Positions 1 to 10,062 of a stretch of DNA of 64,000 nt are shown piece by piece (position 1 is the first letter of the stretch; each line of letters begins with the position of its first letter). The notes beneath the pieces are model-generated. The model did not search any database. It had not been told where the DNA came from and saw only the letters and a list, made by a program, of their open reading frames with translations. The stretch is from Dolomedes plantarius (Eukaryota > Arthropoda > Arachnida > Araneae > Dolomedidae): the NCBI GenBank assembly GCA_907164885.2, contig OU015493.1, forward strand, positions 217,635,459 through 217,699,458, read 5' to 3'. A program made the position numbers and the translations under genes.

Positions 1-184
1 ATGATATCATGGATACCTTAGATTTTAAAGATTTAATTAAGAATTTTGTAGAGGCTAAAGCAAGAAGAGTAAATATTATTTGATTTTTTAATCAGCAAAG
101 TTATTCGCCCTTTTTAGTTATAATACATACCAAAGCTAACATGTAATTGATACATTTATAAAGTGATCTAATTTATATTATCAA

Positions 185-1381
185 CTAGATGTATTACCCG
201 GCTTCGCTCGGGATTCAGTTTCTGTTATTATTTTTTTCAATTATTAGCCTCATGTTATGATGTTCTACAGTTTTCGCTAAAATTCTTTTGCGGTAGCAAA
301 TAGCATTAGTTTTTTTTTTTTTTTGTTTTGTTTTTTTTGTTTTTTTTTTTGTCGGTGCTGTCGTTGTTCAGCGTTTTCCTCTCCTTTCGATCTTGAAGCT
401 CGAAGACAATCGTATGTTCGACGCGTTAAAAGTTTCTTCGTCAGTCTCACTGCTTCGGATCACTACAATTCGAATTCTGTTACCTTCGAGCTCTTGGGAA
501 TGTTTTTTCTTCAGATTCTTGTGTGCGTCTAACTGCATTTCGAATTCTGTTGGCTTCGCGCTCTTCTGTTTTATTTTCATCACATTGTTCATTTCTAAAC
601 AATCTTTGACGTTTTTCCCTTACTTCTGCAGGATTAAAAGTTGCTCTCCTCTTTTTGGGCATTTTAAAGCATTAATTTACGGCTAGTCAATAACGTTTGA
701 ATGGATTTATTATTATAGAAAAATATTGAATAATGTTTGAATGGATTGAGATCACATTCAATATTAAAACACAGCAAATCTGGTAATTATTATAGAAAAA
801 GTATATACACCTATTTCATGCTCGGAATTCTTTCTCAAAACTAAATCGCCTGCTACGTTCCAATGCCACTTTCAGACTTTCTTAATTATAATATACACGT
901 ATTTCATAATTGTAATTCTTCCTCAAAACTAAATCATCTGCTATGTTTCAATGTCACTTCAGTTATATAAAGCATCGCGTCAAGGCTAAACGCACGTGTT
1001 TCTATCTAAGTCAACGTGTCCTGCAGTATATTTGAGTTTGAACAGGTAGCTTGGGATAGTTTCAATTCATAAAATGGATAGATAACACATAATTTAATTG
1101 GTTATAATTTAATTGGCAACAATGAAATGTTACTTTGAACAAAAATATCCGGGGAAATTTGGCGATTTTTTTTTTGGCGATTTTTTTTTGGCGATTTTTA
1201 ATATCCGTTGATACTTCTAACATAATTCGGGAATGGAAAGTCGTAGCGGAATGAAAATAGTCTATAACCATCGCGCAAGTTCAAGCAATAAGTTGACCAA
1301 GTTCCATCGCAATCGGATGAAAGGTACGGCAACGCATAAAATACGAAGAAACAAACAAACATTCATTTTTATATAGAGAGA
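185..1381 (-). mobile_element. Non-autonomous Helitron (minus strand)
   Basis: Read on the minus strand, the element begins TCTCTCTATATAAAAATG, a typical Helitron 5' end starting with TC. It ends with a GC-rich hairpin (CCCGAGCGAAGCCGGG) followed a few bases later by CTAG. The flanking bases are A on the 5' side and T on the 3' side, as expected for insertion into an AT dinucleotide without target duplication. The interior is AT-rich and holds a short decayed coding remnant near the 3' end plus a triple 'ggcgattttt' stutter near 1160-1200. No Rep or helicase domain is visible, so it would depend on an autonomous partner. The exact 5' base could be 1377 or 1381 because TC is repeated. Confidence 0.75.
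368..662 (-). pseudogene. Helitron-associated R-x-x-E-S/T repeat protein, fragment
   Basis: A minus-strand reading starting MPKKRRATFNPAEVREKR continues, across stops and a frame change, through two degenerate charged repeats of the form NRIRNAVRRTQESEE and VVIRSSETDEETFNAS. Repeats of this R-x-(S/T)E-(S/T)-(D/P)E type stand near the N-terminus of many animal Helitron proteins. Only this N-terminal piece is present, directly followed by the Helitron 3' end, which implies a large internal deletion. It is not expected to encode a functional protein. Confidence 0.5.
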
Positions 1382-1471
1382 TAATAGAAATATAAAATTA
1401 TCGTTATTGTGATTTTTGTTTAATAATAAAAGATTGATTATTTGTGAACAATTTTTTAAAAACATATACAT

Positions 1472-1840
1472 AGGCTGTTCACACATTTTTTAGACGATGT
1501 ATATTGTATTCACAAAACTAAATTACATAAAATTCTTGTGTTTTAAATGTTCTATTTGACATCCCTTATTCTGAACTATCTTTCGACACCGCAATTTCCA
1601 GGATAATAATGCCTTTTGAAGTGTCAGAAGAGGTATTCTATCCCATTCCTCCTGAATAGCTTTCCAGAGTCCTGTAAAGGTTTTGGGACGACGTTTGGAT
1701 AATGCAGATTTTAAAAGTCCGAAAGCACAAAAATCCATAGGTGATACATCGGGAGATTTAGTAGGGATATCAGTGAAGGGTATGGCCTTGATACCAGTTT
1801 TTTGTTCCATTTCTTTTAGGAAATTTTCAGTGGATTTTTA
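1472..1840 (-). pseudogene. Mariner/Tc1-type transposase, C-terminal fragment (copy A)
   Basis: The minus-strand open stretch 1810-1523 reads MEQKTGIKAIPFTDIPTKSP then DVSPMDFCAFGLLK, which resembles the last catalytic Asp region and C-terminal tail of Tc1/mariner (IS630-like) DDE transposases. The N-terminal half is absent. The outer end, beginning GGCTGTTCACACATTTTTTA at about 1473, may be a terminal inverted repeat. A nearly identical fragment lies at 16751-17125 with the same outer end. In that copy the Asp of SPDVSPMD is Ala. Confidence 0.6.
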
Positions 1841-2006
1841 AATTTTTAAAATTTTGTATAAATAGATAAATTAGTTATCTTACGTTTTATTTCATTTATT
1901 TTTAGAATTTTTTTCTGAGGAGGGTGGGGCATTTTTTTGCCCTAAAATGCTTTTCTTATTCTTAAGGGTAAATTTTTTATTAACTTTATATTTATAGGTT
2001 GAAATT

Positions 2007-4671
2007 ATGAGCGCGCCAAGTAAAAAACTATCAGGAGCGGGATATAGGAAAAAAGCCAAAGATAGGACCGAACAGAGAAAGCATATTGCGGATAAGATGA
2101 AAAAGTGGCTTGGCGGAGGAGGTTCACGGTCAGTCTCTGCCGCAACTTCTGAAGATGATGTTCAAATGGAGGATATTTCTTGCAGTTTGCACGACCAAGC
2201 GGTCCAAGATTTTTCATCTACCATCTCCAAACAGTCTACGAGTGCTGACTCGAGAGTGCAATATTCTTCATCGATCTCCAACGATCAGCTCTCGGCCGGA
2301 TACAAAGAATCTGAATCGGCTCATTCGGTGTCGGTTGATTTGACGGACCTAGGCAGTTGGCCAGACATGGAAAAAATGACCGATTAGCAACGATCTTTCT
2401 TTAGCAGTCAAGCTGTGTTATTAGCAGAAAATCACCCAGAAAAGAGTTTAGGTCAACCGAACGCGATGGCAGACATTTGGCATCTTTCATGTGGTATAGA
2501 ACGTTGGTAAATAACGAACAGGTTAAAAGATCTTGTCTTATATATTCTAATACTAAAAATGCAATTTTTTGTACGCCTTGCAAGATTTAACAGAAACCTG
2601 TCCCTGCCGTTACATCTGCGTTGTGTACTACAGGATACTTGTGTACTCAGGATTCATTAACAGGAAAGAAGCTTCAGAAAGATTAACCGAGCACGAAGCA
2701 TCTCAAATGCACAGAGAGTGTATGATTAAGTGGAAAACTCGAGTACAACAAATTAAATCATGCCAGGGTATTGATAAAGACATCGAGCGAGTAATTCACA
2801 CAGAGAAAGAAAATTGGAGACAGATCCTGCATATTGTTATGGATGCTGTACTGTATCTATCAACAAACTGTCTTTCTTTTCGTGGGTCCTACGAAACCCC
2901 TAGCGACCTCATCATAGATTGTCCTCAGCCTGGTCAAGGAAACTTCTTGAGTTTAATTTCCCTGCTCGCCAAATATAATTTAACTCTTAAGTTCCAATTA
3001 GAACACCTAAAAAAGGGACAGGTTTCATATTTATCAAAGACAATACAAAATGAAATTATCGACATAATGGCGAAAACAATTCGAAATAGCATTTTAAACG
3101 ACATCAAAGAAGCCAAATACTACACAATAATGTTCGACTGCACTCCAGATGTGTCGCATACAGAACAAACTAGCCAGGTAATTCGATACGTAAAAAATCT
3201 GGTCATGCGTGCGAAAGTTTGCGTGCGTAAAAGGTCATGCGTGCGTAAAAGAAAGTTTTGTTGATTTCATAGAAATTACTGGAAAGACAGGAGAATATAT
3301 TTGGCAACAGATTGTGGAAAAATTGGCAGTTGATGGTTTAGATATTGGGCATTGCCGTGGCCAATCTTAAGATAACGGGTCTAATATGGCCGGTACCTAT
3401 GAAGGAGTGCAGGCCAGGATTGTAGAAAGAAATGAGCTGGCGGAGTTCGTGCCATGTTTGGCTCACTCCTTGAATCTTGTTGGTGTCCACTCTGCCTCAT
3501 CGTACCCAGAAGCAATAAACCTATTTGGAGTCATTCAAAAAGTATATTGTTTTTTTTTGTCGGATCCACTACTCGATGGGATATTATGAAAAAATGCGCC
3601 AAAACCAATTTAAAAGGAAGCAGTCAGACAAGATGGTCGGCAAAAGATGTTGCTGTGAAAGCCCTTTTAAATAATTTGCTGGAAGTAGTGAAATCCTTGG
3701 AAGAAGTTAAAGAAATTTCTCGTACTCCGGAAGCAAAATACGAGGCAAGTCAGCTGTTACATGCTGTAAAAAATTTTGAATTTATCTTCAATTTGACGAT
3801 TTGGGCTAATATTCTCCGAGAAATTAATCGAGTAAATATTGAAATTCAAAAGGAAGATATAATCCTCTCGAGTTCCATCGCTTTAATGTACGGTCTGACC
3901 AAAACTTTGCAAAATATGAGAGAAAATTCAATGGAATGTTGGATAGAAGAGGTTAAAGAAGTAGCCGAAAAAGTTAGCGTTAAGCCTATTCTTCCAAATA
4001 AATGAATTCCGAAGAGCAAAAAAACTATTTGATGAATTGTGCGATGATGAATCACGAACACTTCAACCTGTTCAGCTTTTTTCTAAGGCAACAATGACGG
4101 TATTTGATCTAATCATATCAGAAATTCAAAAGAGAGTTGGTAGTGCTACCACCCTAAATCTAAATTTTGCTTTTCTTAGTGGAATTGAAATCTTGAATAT
4201 GTCGACTGAAGAACTGCAGAAGCATGGAGCATATCTCGCAAGAAAATACGAGCGAGACTTAAACACAGTTGAATTCTGTCAGGAACTCTCCGTTTTTAAA
4301 GAACAAGATCCAAGGCTAGCGCTTTCTATCTCTTGCAACAAATCTATACGCATGATTTGCAGTATGTTTTTTTTTCCAATATTAGTATTGCGCTGCGGAT
4401 TTACTCTACGCTTCCGACTACATCCGCAAGCTGTGAGCGAAGTTTTAGCAAACTTAAACTTATTAAAAACTATCTTCGTTCCTCGATGATCCAGGAACGT
4501 TTATCGAGTCTCGCGATCCTAGCAATCGAAAATTGGACCGCACATCAAATTAATTATGACAAGGCCATAGATTTGTTTGCAGAACAAAAGGCTCGAAGAG
4601 TAAAATTGCAATTCAAATATGCTATAATCTCAAGTTTTGCTTTAAACTCTATCCCGTCCTATCCTAATTAA
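2007..4671 (+). pseudogene. hAT transposase (TTF-zinc-finger/DUF4371 type), broken
   Basis: The N-terminus MSAPSKKLSGAGYRKKAKDR is the basic start common to TTF-type hAT transposases. A region around 2690-3180 matches the DUF4371 core and ends in the first catalytic motif (IMFDCTPDVSHTEQ). Further parts follow at 3386-3560 (VPCLAHSLNLV) and 3590-4005. The C-terminal hAT dimerisation segment with CERSFSKLKLIKNYLRSSM lies near 4410-4500. The reading is broken by a stop at 2385, by a local duplication of 'catgcgtgcg' motifs at 3205-3255, and by frame changes near 3370, 3590, 4005 and 4340. I could not place terminal inverted repeats or a target duplication. It is clearly dead but is the same clade as the fresher copy at 57598-59948. 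Confidence 0.8.
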
Positions 4672-4741
4672 AATAAATGTCATACATGTTCATGTATATT
4701 TAAAAAACATAAAACTTAATAGAGAAACATAAGGTTAAAGA

Positions 4742-5935
4742 TTGGCGGGGCGGGGCGGCAGTTTTAGGTATTTGCCCAGCCTCGAAAAAATTAAAAATCA
4801 AGGGCTGACTATATCACCAGAGATGCAAGCCGCCACATTTATGTCTGCCGTAGGACCAGAAGCTACAGTTATCTACAATACATTTGATCCGAGTGAAGTC
4901 GACAGAAATGATTTGGTGAAAATAAAGGAAAGGTTTGACAATTTTTTCTCGCCTTAGGGCCTGTTCACATAGGAGTCGGTTGCGTTGCGTTAAGGAAAAG
5001 ATGACGTTGAGACGAAAATAAACCAATCATATGCCTCCAAACGATTAGCAATGAAATTTTTAACGCGTATGATTGGTTTATTTTCGTCTCAACGTCATCT
5101 TTTCCTTAACGCAACGCATCGGACTCCTATGTGAACAGGCCCTAAGCCTACTGAAACTTACACTTACTATACTTATTCTTCAACTTAATGCAAGGTAAGC
5201 AAGAAACTTTTGACTCATATTTCACAAAGCTGAAAACCAAAATTGTTGATTGTTCTTTTGGAACTTTACAAGATAGCTTTTTACGGGATCAGATTGTTAG
5301 AGGAATTAATTCTAATAAAGTCCGTGAATTATTATTAGCAGAAAGAGAACTTACTCTTATAAAAAACAACTGATATTTGCAGAGCTAGTGAACAAGCCAT
5401 TACGCAATTAAAAGAAATGAATAATGTAACGGTTAAGAATGAGAAGGAAATTTTTGCTGTAGTTAAATCAAAACCAAAACAGCAGAACTATTATTCAAAA
5501 TCAAAAATTTATTATAAGAAGTGCGATAAATTATATGTTGGCGTTGTGGTTTGGCGCATGAATTTAAAAATTATCCTGCTTTTAACGTTATCTGCAAAAG
5601 TTGTTCCAAAAAAGGACACTATGCTCGTCAGTGTAAAGTAAAAAAAAATGCAAGAGGTCAAAGGATGTTCTGATGAAGATTTAAATTTTGAAACCTTAAA
5701 TATTGGTCAATTGGCAGACCAATGTAAAAAAATGCTTGGTTTACTTCAGTAATTTTTGATGGTGGAGTTAAGGTTAAATTCAGACTTGATACAGGTGCAG
5801 ATGGAAATGTTATTACAAAAGAGGCTTTTAAAAAGTTATCATTACCACTTGTTAAATCTTCTGTACAAAGATTGAAGTCATTTAATAATGAATACACTCC
5901 GGTGAAAGGTGAGGTAATCGCAAATGTGTACCATA
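4742..5935 (+). pseudogene. Ty3/Gypsy (Mag-like) gag and protease, broken
   Basis: The capsid-like part includes MQAATFMSAVGPEA and, after an inserted MITE (4957-5142), FDSYFTKLKTKIVDCSFG and LRDQIVRGINSNKVRELL. A CCHC zinc knuckle follows near 5520-5640 (CRRCGLAHEF and CKSCSKKGHYARQCK), then a retroviral-type aspartic protease active site LDTGADGNVI at about 5785-5815. These fit the gag-protease of Mag-lineage Gypsy elements. The reading needs several frame changes. After the protease the element is cut at 5936 by a hAT-like end, and the RT and RNase H region is missing. The integrase resumes near 6836. Confidence 0.7.
4957..5142. mobile_element. Palindromic MITE, copy 1 (PIF/Harbinger-like)
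   Basis: A near-perfect inverted repeat of about 186 bp whose ends read GGGCCTGTTCACATAGGAGT and its complement. Arms of about 85 bp surround a loop of a few bases, and each arm carries a CCAAT motif (AATAAACCAATCAT). It is flanked by TTA and TAA. Three other copies lie at 18659, 52259 and 62258. This one splits the Gypsy gag between FFSP and KPTET. Confidence 0.8.
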
Positions 5936-6300
5936 CAGGCCCTGATTTTCCATTAGGCCTGGGCCTAGGGCCCCCTGAATGTTGGGGGGCCCCAAAAGTT
6001 TTTATTTTAAAAGAAAAGAAAAAAAATTCCAATTTATTATTTTTTATTTTGCCTTTTTTAATAACAATTTTTTTATATATCCTTTCGAATTTGATTGATT
6101 GGTTCATCATATGTATAGTTATATGCATAGTTCATCATATGCATGTTATAGTGTTTATAAGGGATTAATAAGTTTTTCTGGTTGCATTGTATTGGTGTTT
6201 TAATGATGAAGTTAATATGTTGTATTGCTTTTTGTTATTTGATAATGTTCTAGGCTTCTATGCTTCAAATAGCCAATTCTTGGTAAAATAGTACTTTAAC
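5936..6300. mobile_element. hAT-type element, left end (extent uncertain)
   Basis: The Gypsy reading stops at CAGGCCCTGATTTTCC. The next 70 bases (GGGCC-rich, with two G/C blocks around 'ccctgaatgttgggggg') parallel the start of the hAT MITE at 47156-47342. The AT-rich remainder to about 6300 shows no coding signal, and the right end was not found. Confidence 0.4.
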
Positions 6301-6360
6301 AATAATTCATGATTATTTTTTTTGTGCGTCAATTTTGGAAATTTTACGCCCACGTCATTG

Positions 6361-6735
6361 TTAAGCTATGTCCACACTCTTGCGCTTTTGCGTTCGCTTT
6401 CGCTTTCGACATGTCGCACGGAGAGAGAAATGTGAGGCATGCTCAGAGCGATGCGTCACCACCTGCAAATTCCAGGACAGCGCATGCGCCGCGATAGAGC
6501 ATGCGATATCGCAAGCGTGTCCAACCCAAGTGGATTTTCTTGCGGAATGTCATGCGCTTTTCTATTCTGCAAGGCAGTTTTCAAGCCAGTGTTCAGAATG
6601 TCGCAGTCTTCGGAAGAAATTTTAAATTTTATTGATGATTACAGAAATTTATCGGCATTGTGGGATGTCAACCACTCCACATACACAAATAAAATTATTA
6701 ATGCATTTAATACATTTAAAATAATTATTTAATAA
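6361..6735 (+). mobile_element. PIF/Harbinger-like fragment with MADF start
   Basis: TTA followed by AGCTATGTCCACACTC looks like a PIF/Harbinger end with its 3-bp target site. From the ATG at 6598 the reading MSQSSEEILNFIDDYRNLSA continues through LWDVNHSTYTNK, the start of a MADF (Myb/SANT-like) domain, a DNA-binding module carried by Harbinger elements and by host factors. The reading ends after about 44 codons, so the protein is truncated. No right end is visible. The upstream 230 bp are rich in GCATGCGC-type words. Confidence 0.45.
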
Positions 6736-6835
6736 TAATTAATGTGTATTGTTTTAAAATAAAAACTAAATGTAATTTTAAACAAAGCAAATTGAAAAAA
6801 AAAATTGAAAACTTGTACTGTATCATTGAAATTTC

Positions 6836-7812
6836 AGATACTTTTGAAAAATGTTTAGAGAATGAAGTTTTTGAAGTCGCTTTAGATGTCTCTTTTCCGA
6901 TGTCAGTATATCCTGAAATTTTGTCTGCAATCACCGAGGATGAAGAATTGCAACAGTTGAAGTATATAATTTTTAATGGATGGCTAGATACTATCCAAGA
7001 TGTTCCCAAAGAGCTCCGTAAATATTGGAACTAAAGAGAGGAGGCTGTTCCACGAAGCCTCCGACATCAATTCTTAAGGCTTATCCATCAAGGACATCTG
7101 GGAACTAATCTTTCACATCATCGTGCACGTGAAAACATATTTTGGCATGGAATATCACGCGATACTGAAGCTTATGTACAACAGTGTCCGGTGTGTCAGC
7201 AAACATCTCGAGCTCCTAATACTCTCCTTGGCAAAACGTTGCATCCGATTTATTTGAATTTGCAAGAAAAACTTATTGTCCTGTAGTTGACAGCTACAGT
7301 GGCGCACCCAGGATTTTTTCTTGGGGGGGGGGGGGGGTGAGATGAACAGATAAAAATATTTATTATGCATGAGGGGGCCGAGATGAACGGATAAAAACCA
7401 TTTATAATGCAAAATCAATATTCATAATGTAATTTCTATTTCTTTGGGTGCGCCACTGGACAGCTATTCCGATTATTTTGACTTCAAGCAGTTGAATTAT
7501 CCTACATCGCACTCGGTAATTGAATTCCTGAAAGACTGTTTTGCAGTACCTGGTATACCAGATATTTTAGAAACAGATAATGGGCCCCAATACAGTTCAG
7601 AAGCTTTTCTGTTTAACCGTTTATTGCTTGCCCAAGCGATACAGACTGGATTTGGCGCGCTCCAAAATTATAACTCGCGACGACGGACGGTTTTAGCGTC
7701 TGAAATTTTGCCTTCCGGAGGACCGTTATCCTACGTTAAAATCGTCTAACATCGCTAAAACCATGACCACCCGTTCCGGCCGAACAGTCCGCCCACCTAA
7801 ACGTCTTGACTT
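6836..7812 (+). pseudogene. Ty3/Gypsy (Mag-like) integrase and pol C-terminus, broken
   Basis: This is the downstream part of the Gypsy element whose gag lies at 4742-5935. 6870-7030 matches the linker before integrase (AITEDEELQQLKYIIFNGW, VPKELRKYWN). 7045-7240 reads the HHCC zinc-binding domain (LIHQGHLG, HHRARENIFWHGISRD, CPVCQQTS). After the MITE at 7297-7458, the catalytic core shows VDSYSDYFD (first Asp) and ETDNGPQYSSEAF (second Asp). The core then breaks off before the glutamate. The pol tail, with TTRSGRTVRPPKRLDL at about 7765-7810, is a typical Mag-type C-terminus. Stops at 7032 and elsewhere make it inactive. Confidence 0.75.
7297..7458. mobile_element. hAT MITE with 8-bp target duplication
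   Basis: The 162-bp element has inverted ends CAGTGGCGCACCCA and TGGGTGCGCCACTG and a long G run inside. It is flanked on both sides by GACAGCTA (7289-7296 and 7459-7466), an exact 8-bp duplication as made by hAT transposases. It sits within the Gypsy integrase codons, at the first catalytic Asp. Confidence 0.9.
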
Positions 7813-7874
7813 ATATATATTTGTTACTTGCTTTGTATTTATATGTTATTTTGCGTTTTCTTTAAAAGTGAAGA

Positions 7875-8048
7875 TGTCGTATCATCATAGTATTATATTT
7901 ATGTAACTGGCAACAGCTAGATCGAGAACGGAGTTGATAGTTGAATATATAAAGGCGGCCAATAAAGTTTGTGTTCTATTACAATATTTCCCTGTCTTCA
8001 TTTAACCTTGCTTACCGGCAACTTCTATTATGTGCTAGGAACGTTACA
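7875..8048 (+). repeat. Gypsy 3' LTR (approximate)
   Basis: A sequence starting TGTCGTATCATCATAG lies just after a short purine run that follows the pol C-terminus. It contains a TATATAAAGG box near 7952 and an AATAAA near 7964, and ends at about GTTACA, where the mariner sequence begins. The length of about 174 bp is close to that of the TGTCGT-type LTR at 45719-45888. The right boundary may be a truncation by the mariner. Confidence 0.5.
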
Positions 8049-8520
8049 TTGCTGGCAGTAAACATCCGAGTTGATCGTTTGGTTGCTTGAAAGCAACTCA
8101 AAATACACAACACCTTTGTAATCTCGCCAAATTGACTCTTTCTGATGCAATTCAGCTTTCGATATAGTTTGTGGTGGTTCATCCCGCTTGGACAATTATC
8201 TTTTTCGATTAATGTTATTGTAGATGATCCATTTTTCATAACCAGTGATAATTCGTTTCAAAAATGGTTCGATTGCATTACGTTTGAATTGCGTATCGGA
8301 AATATTGATTCGTTGTGTTAAATGAATTTCTTTCAATTCATGCAGAACCCAAATATCGAGCTTCTTAATGAGTTCAAGACATCTTATGTGATTTTCAATA
8401 GTTTTGTGTGCGAACCTTTAACCTTTCTGCAATCTCTCGCACAGTTATATGAGAATTCGATTCAATTATGGCTTTCATTTTGTCATCATCAAGGTCGACC
8501 AGAACGATAGTCATCTTTAA
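8049..8520 (-). pseudogene. Mariner transposase, internal fragment
   Basis: Minus-strand readings in several frames give VREIAERLKV (helix-turn-helix) near 8470-8410, KRIITGYEKWIIYNN near 8240, and the RDEPPQT and ELHQKE segments near 8190-8150, ending at SDVYCQQ near 8050. The order and spacing match mariner transposases. The usual first catalytic Asp (TGDEKW in the family) is Tyr here. Many stops and frame changes make it inactive, and the C-terminal third is missing. Confidence 0.65.
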
Positions 8521-8539
8521 GTGAAAAATCTCCTGGCCG

Positions 8540-9288
8540 AATTTGTTTTAAACCTCCGAACACAACAAGTATTTTACAGCCAATGGATCAGGGAGCAATT
8601 GCCACTTTTAAAGCAAATTACTTAAAAATTGTGTTTGCACAAGCAATTACTGCACTTGACGAGGGGACGAACTAAAAAGTATTTTGGAAAAATTATAATA
8701 TTCTTCATAGTAGTATCAAGATCACAGATAGAAGATGGAAAGAAATCACTCCAGGATGCATGTATAGAATATGAAAGAAACTAACAAAACGTTTTGAAAC
8801 GAATGTAATTCATTCAGTATCCGAACAAGCAGATCCTTTGGCCGAAGTTACAGGCCTAATTTTAAAATTTGGTGAGAAACTTAATCTGGAAATTGACAAC
8901 GAAGATATCAGTCAATTTATTGAACATGATCCGGAAGAGCTTACCAATGAGGATTTGCAAGAGATTGCAACACATTATGCTGCGGAAGAAGAGACCGATA
9001 CAAGCGAACGAACCGAACAATCACAAAATTTTTTTTTTGAAAGAAATGGCTTCAGCTTTACACTATATTAATAAAGGACTACAAGAATTAGAAGCAATGG
9101 ATCCAAATGAAGAAATATTGACAAATGTAAGTCGTCGTATTCAGGAAAATCTGGCTTGGTACCAGACAATATATAAGGAAAAGAAGGGGCAAACTGTTCA
9201 AATTACCTTGGATAACTTTGTTAAAAAAACTTGCAACATATCTTCTGTCGCAAATTCTGAACCAATGGATTGTACTAATAAGAAGTGA
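8540..9288 (+). pseudogene. Tigger/pogo transposase, C-terminal part
   Basis: The reading starts at FKPPNTTSILQPMDQGAIAT, the segment before the last catalytic Asp of pogo/Tigger (TIGD/Jerky-like) transposases. It runs on through FKANYLKIVFAQAI, and the tail near 8820-9050 reads LILKFGEKLNLEIDNEDISQ and EELTNEDLQEIATHY. After a frame change the last 80 codons read MDPNEEILTNVSRRIQENLA and end at 9288. The CENP-B-like DNA-binding N-terminus is absent. Stops at about 8672 and 8776 and a frame change near 9040 show decay. A second Tigger lies at 26713-27884. Confidence 0.7.
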
Positions 9289-9640
9289 TGGCGAAGAATA
9301 ATTCATTAGCTAAATAAAGTACAATGTATTTTAAATTACGTATGTATGCATGTATGAAAGTAAAAAATATATGTATGTACATACACAAAAAAATATTCTT
9401 TGAAACTCAACTTTTGACGAATATCTATACTGCTCCGACATTCGTGGCAGCCGGACGTCGTGACCCCGCGATTTTTGACTTCCCAGATTCGACACGTGTC
9501 CATAAACGGGATCATATCTCAGAGACTAATTATCCGAGTGAACCAAGTGTTGTTTTGAAATACAAAAAACTCAAAAAGATACGAGGCTGTAAATTTGTAA
9601 AAGTTTGACATTTTCCCGATTTTCTTAAAATGTCGCGATA
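9289..9640. other. Unassigned spacer
   Basis: No coding or repeat identity recognised. It is AT-rich up to about 9420, then a slightly GC-richer stretch with an open frame of 94 codons (9324-9608) that I do not recognise. Confidence 0.4.
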
Positions 9641-10062
9641 CAGGAAGGCATAGTAGAACCAGAATTACAAAAATCGGGCACGAATGCGTAGAGCAAAAAA
9701 ATTCCAAAGAGAATGACACCGAAAACCCAAACCAACGCGCAGTACTGCCGCGAATATTGGCAACGCAAGAGCGCTCGGACAGCTCAGGCGGCATCTGACA
9801 AGCTCTGAGATGTGGATTTCATTGCTGATGAGATGGAGGTCGACCCAGACCCATCGAACTCCCTTGGCATACCCAAAATTAGACTTTTACCGGGGCCGAC
9901 AACTACTATAAAAAAACATTCTTAGACAATGACTTTGGTCATAAATGTGACGTTCTCGACCGCATGTGGTTCAAAAGTGATTTGATGCCTACAAATAGAA
10001 GTATGAATGGCGTACTGCGAGAAGAGTTCAGTACAGAGAACATGACTGGTTTAAGGTCTGTA

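Noticed and set aside
5936..6300. Complete hAT with defined right end
   Set aside because: Only the left end is recognisable; no matching right end or 8-bp duplication found.
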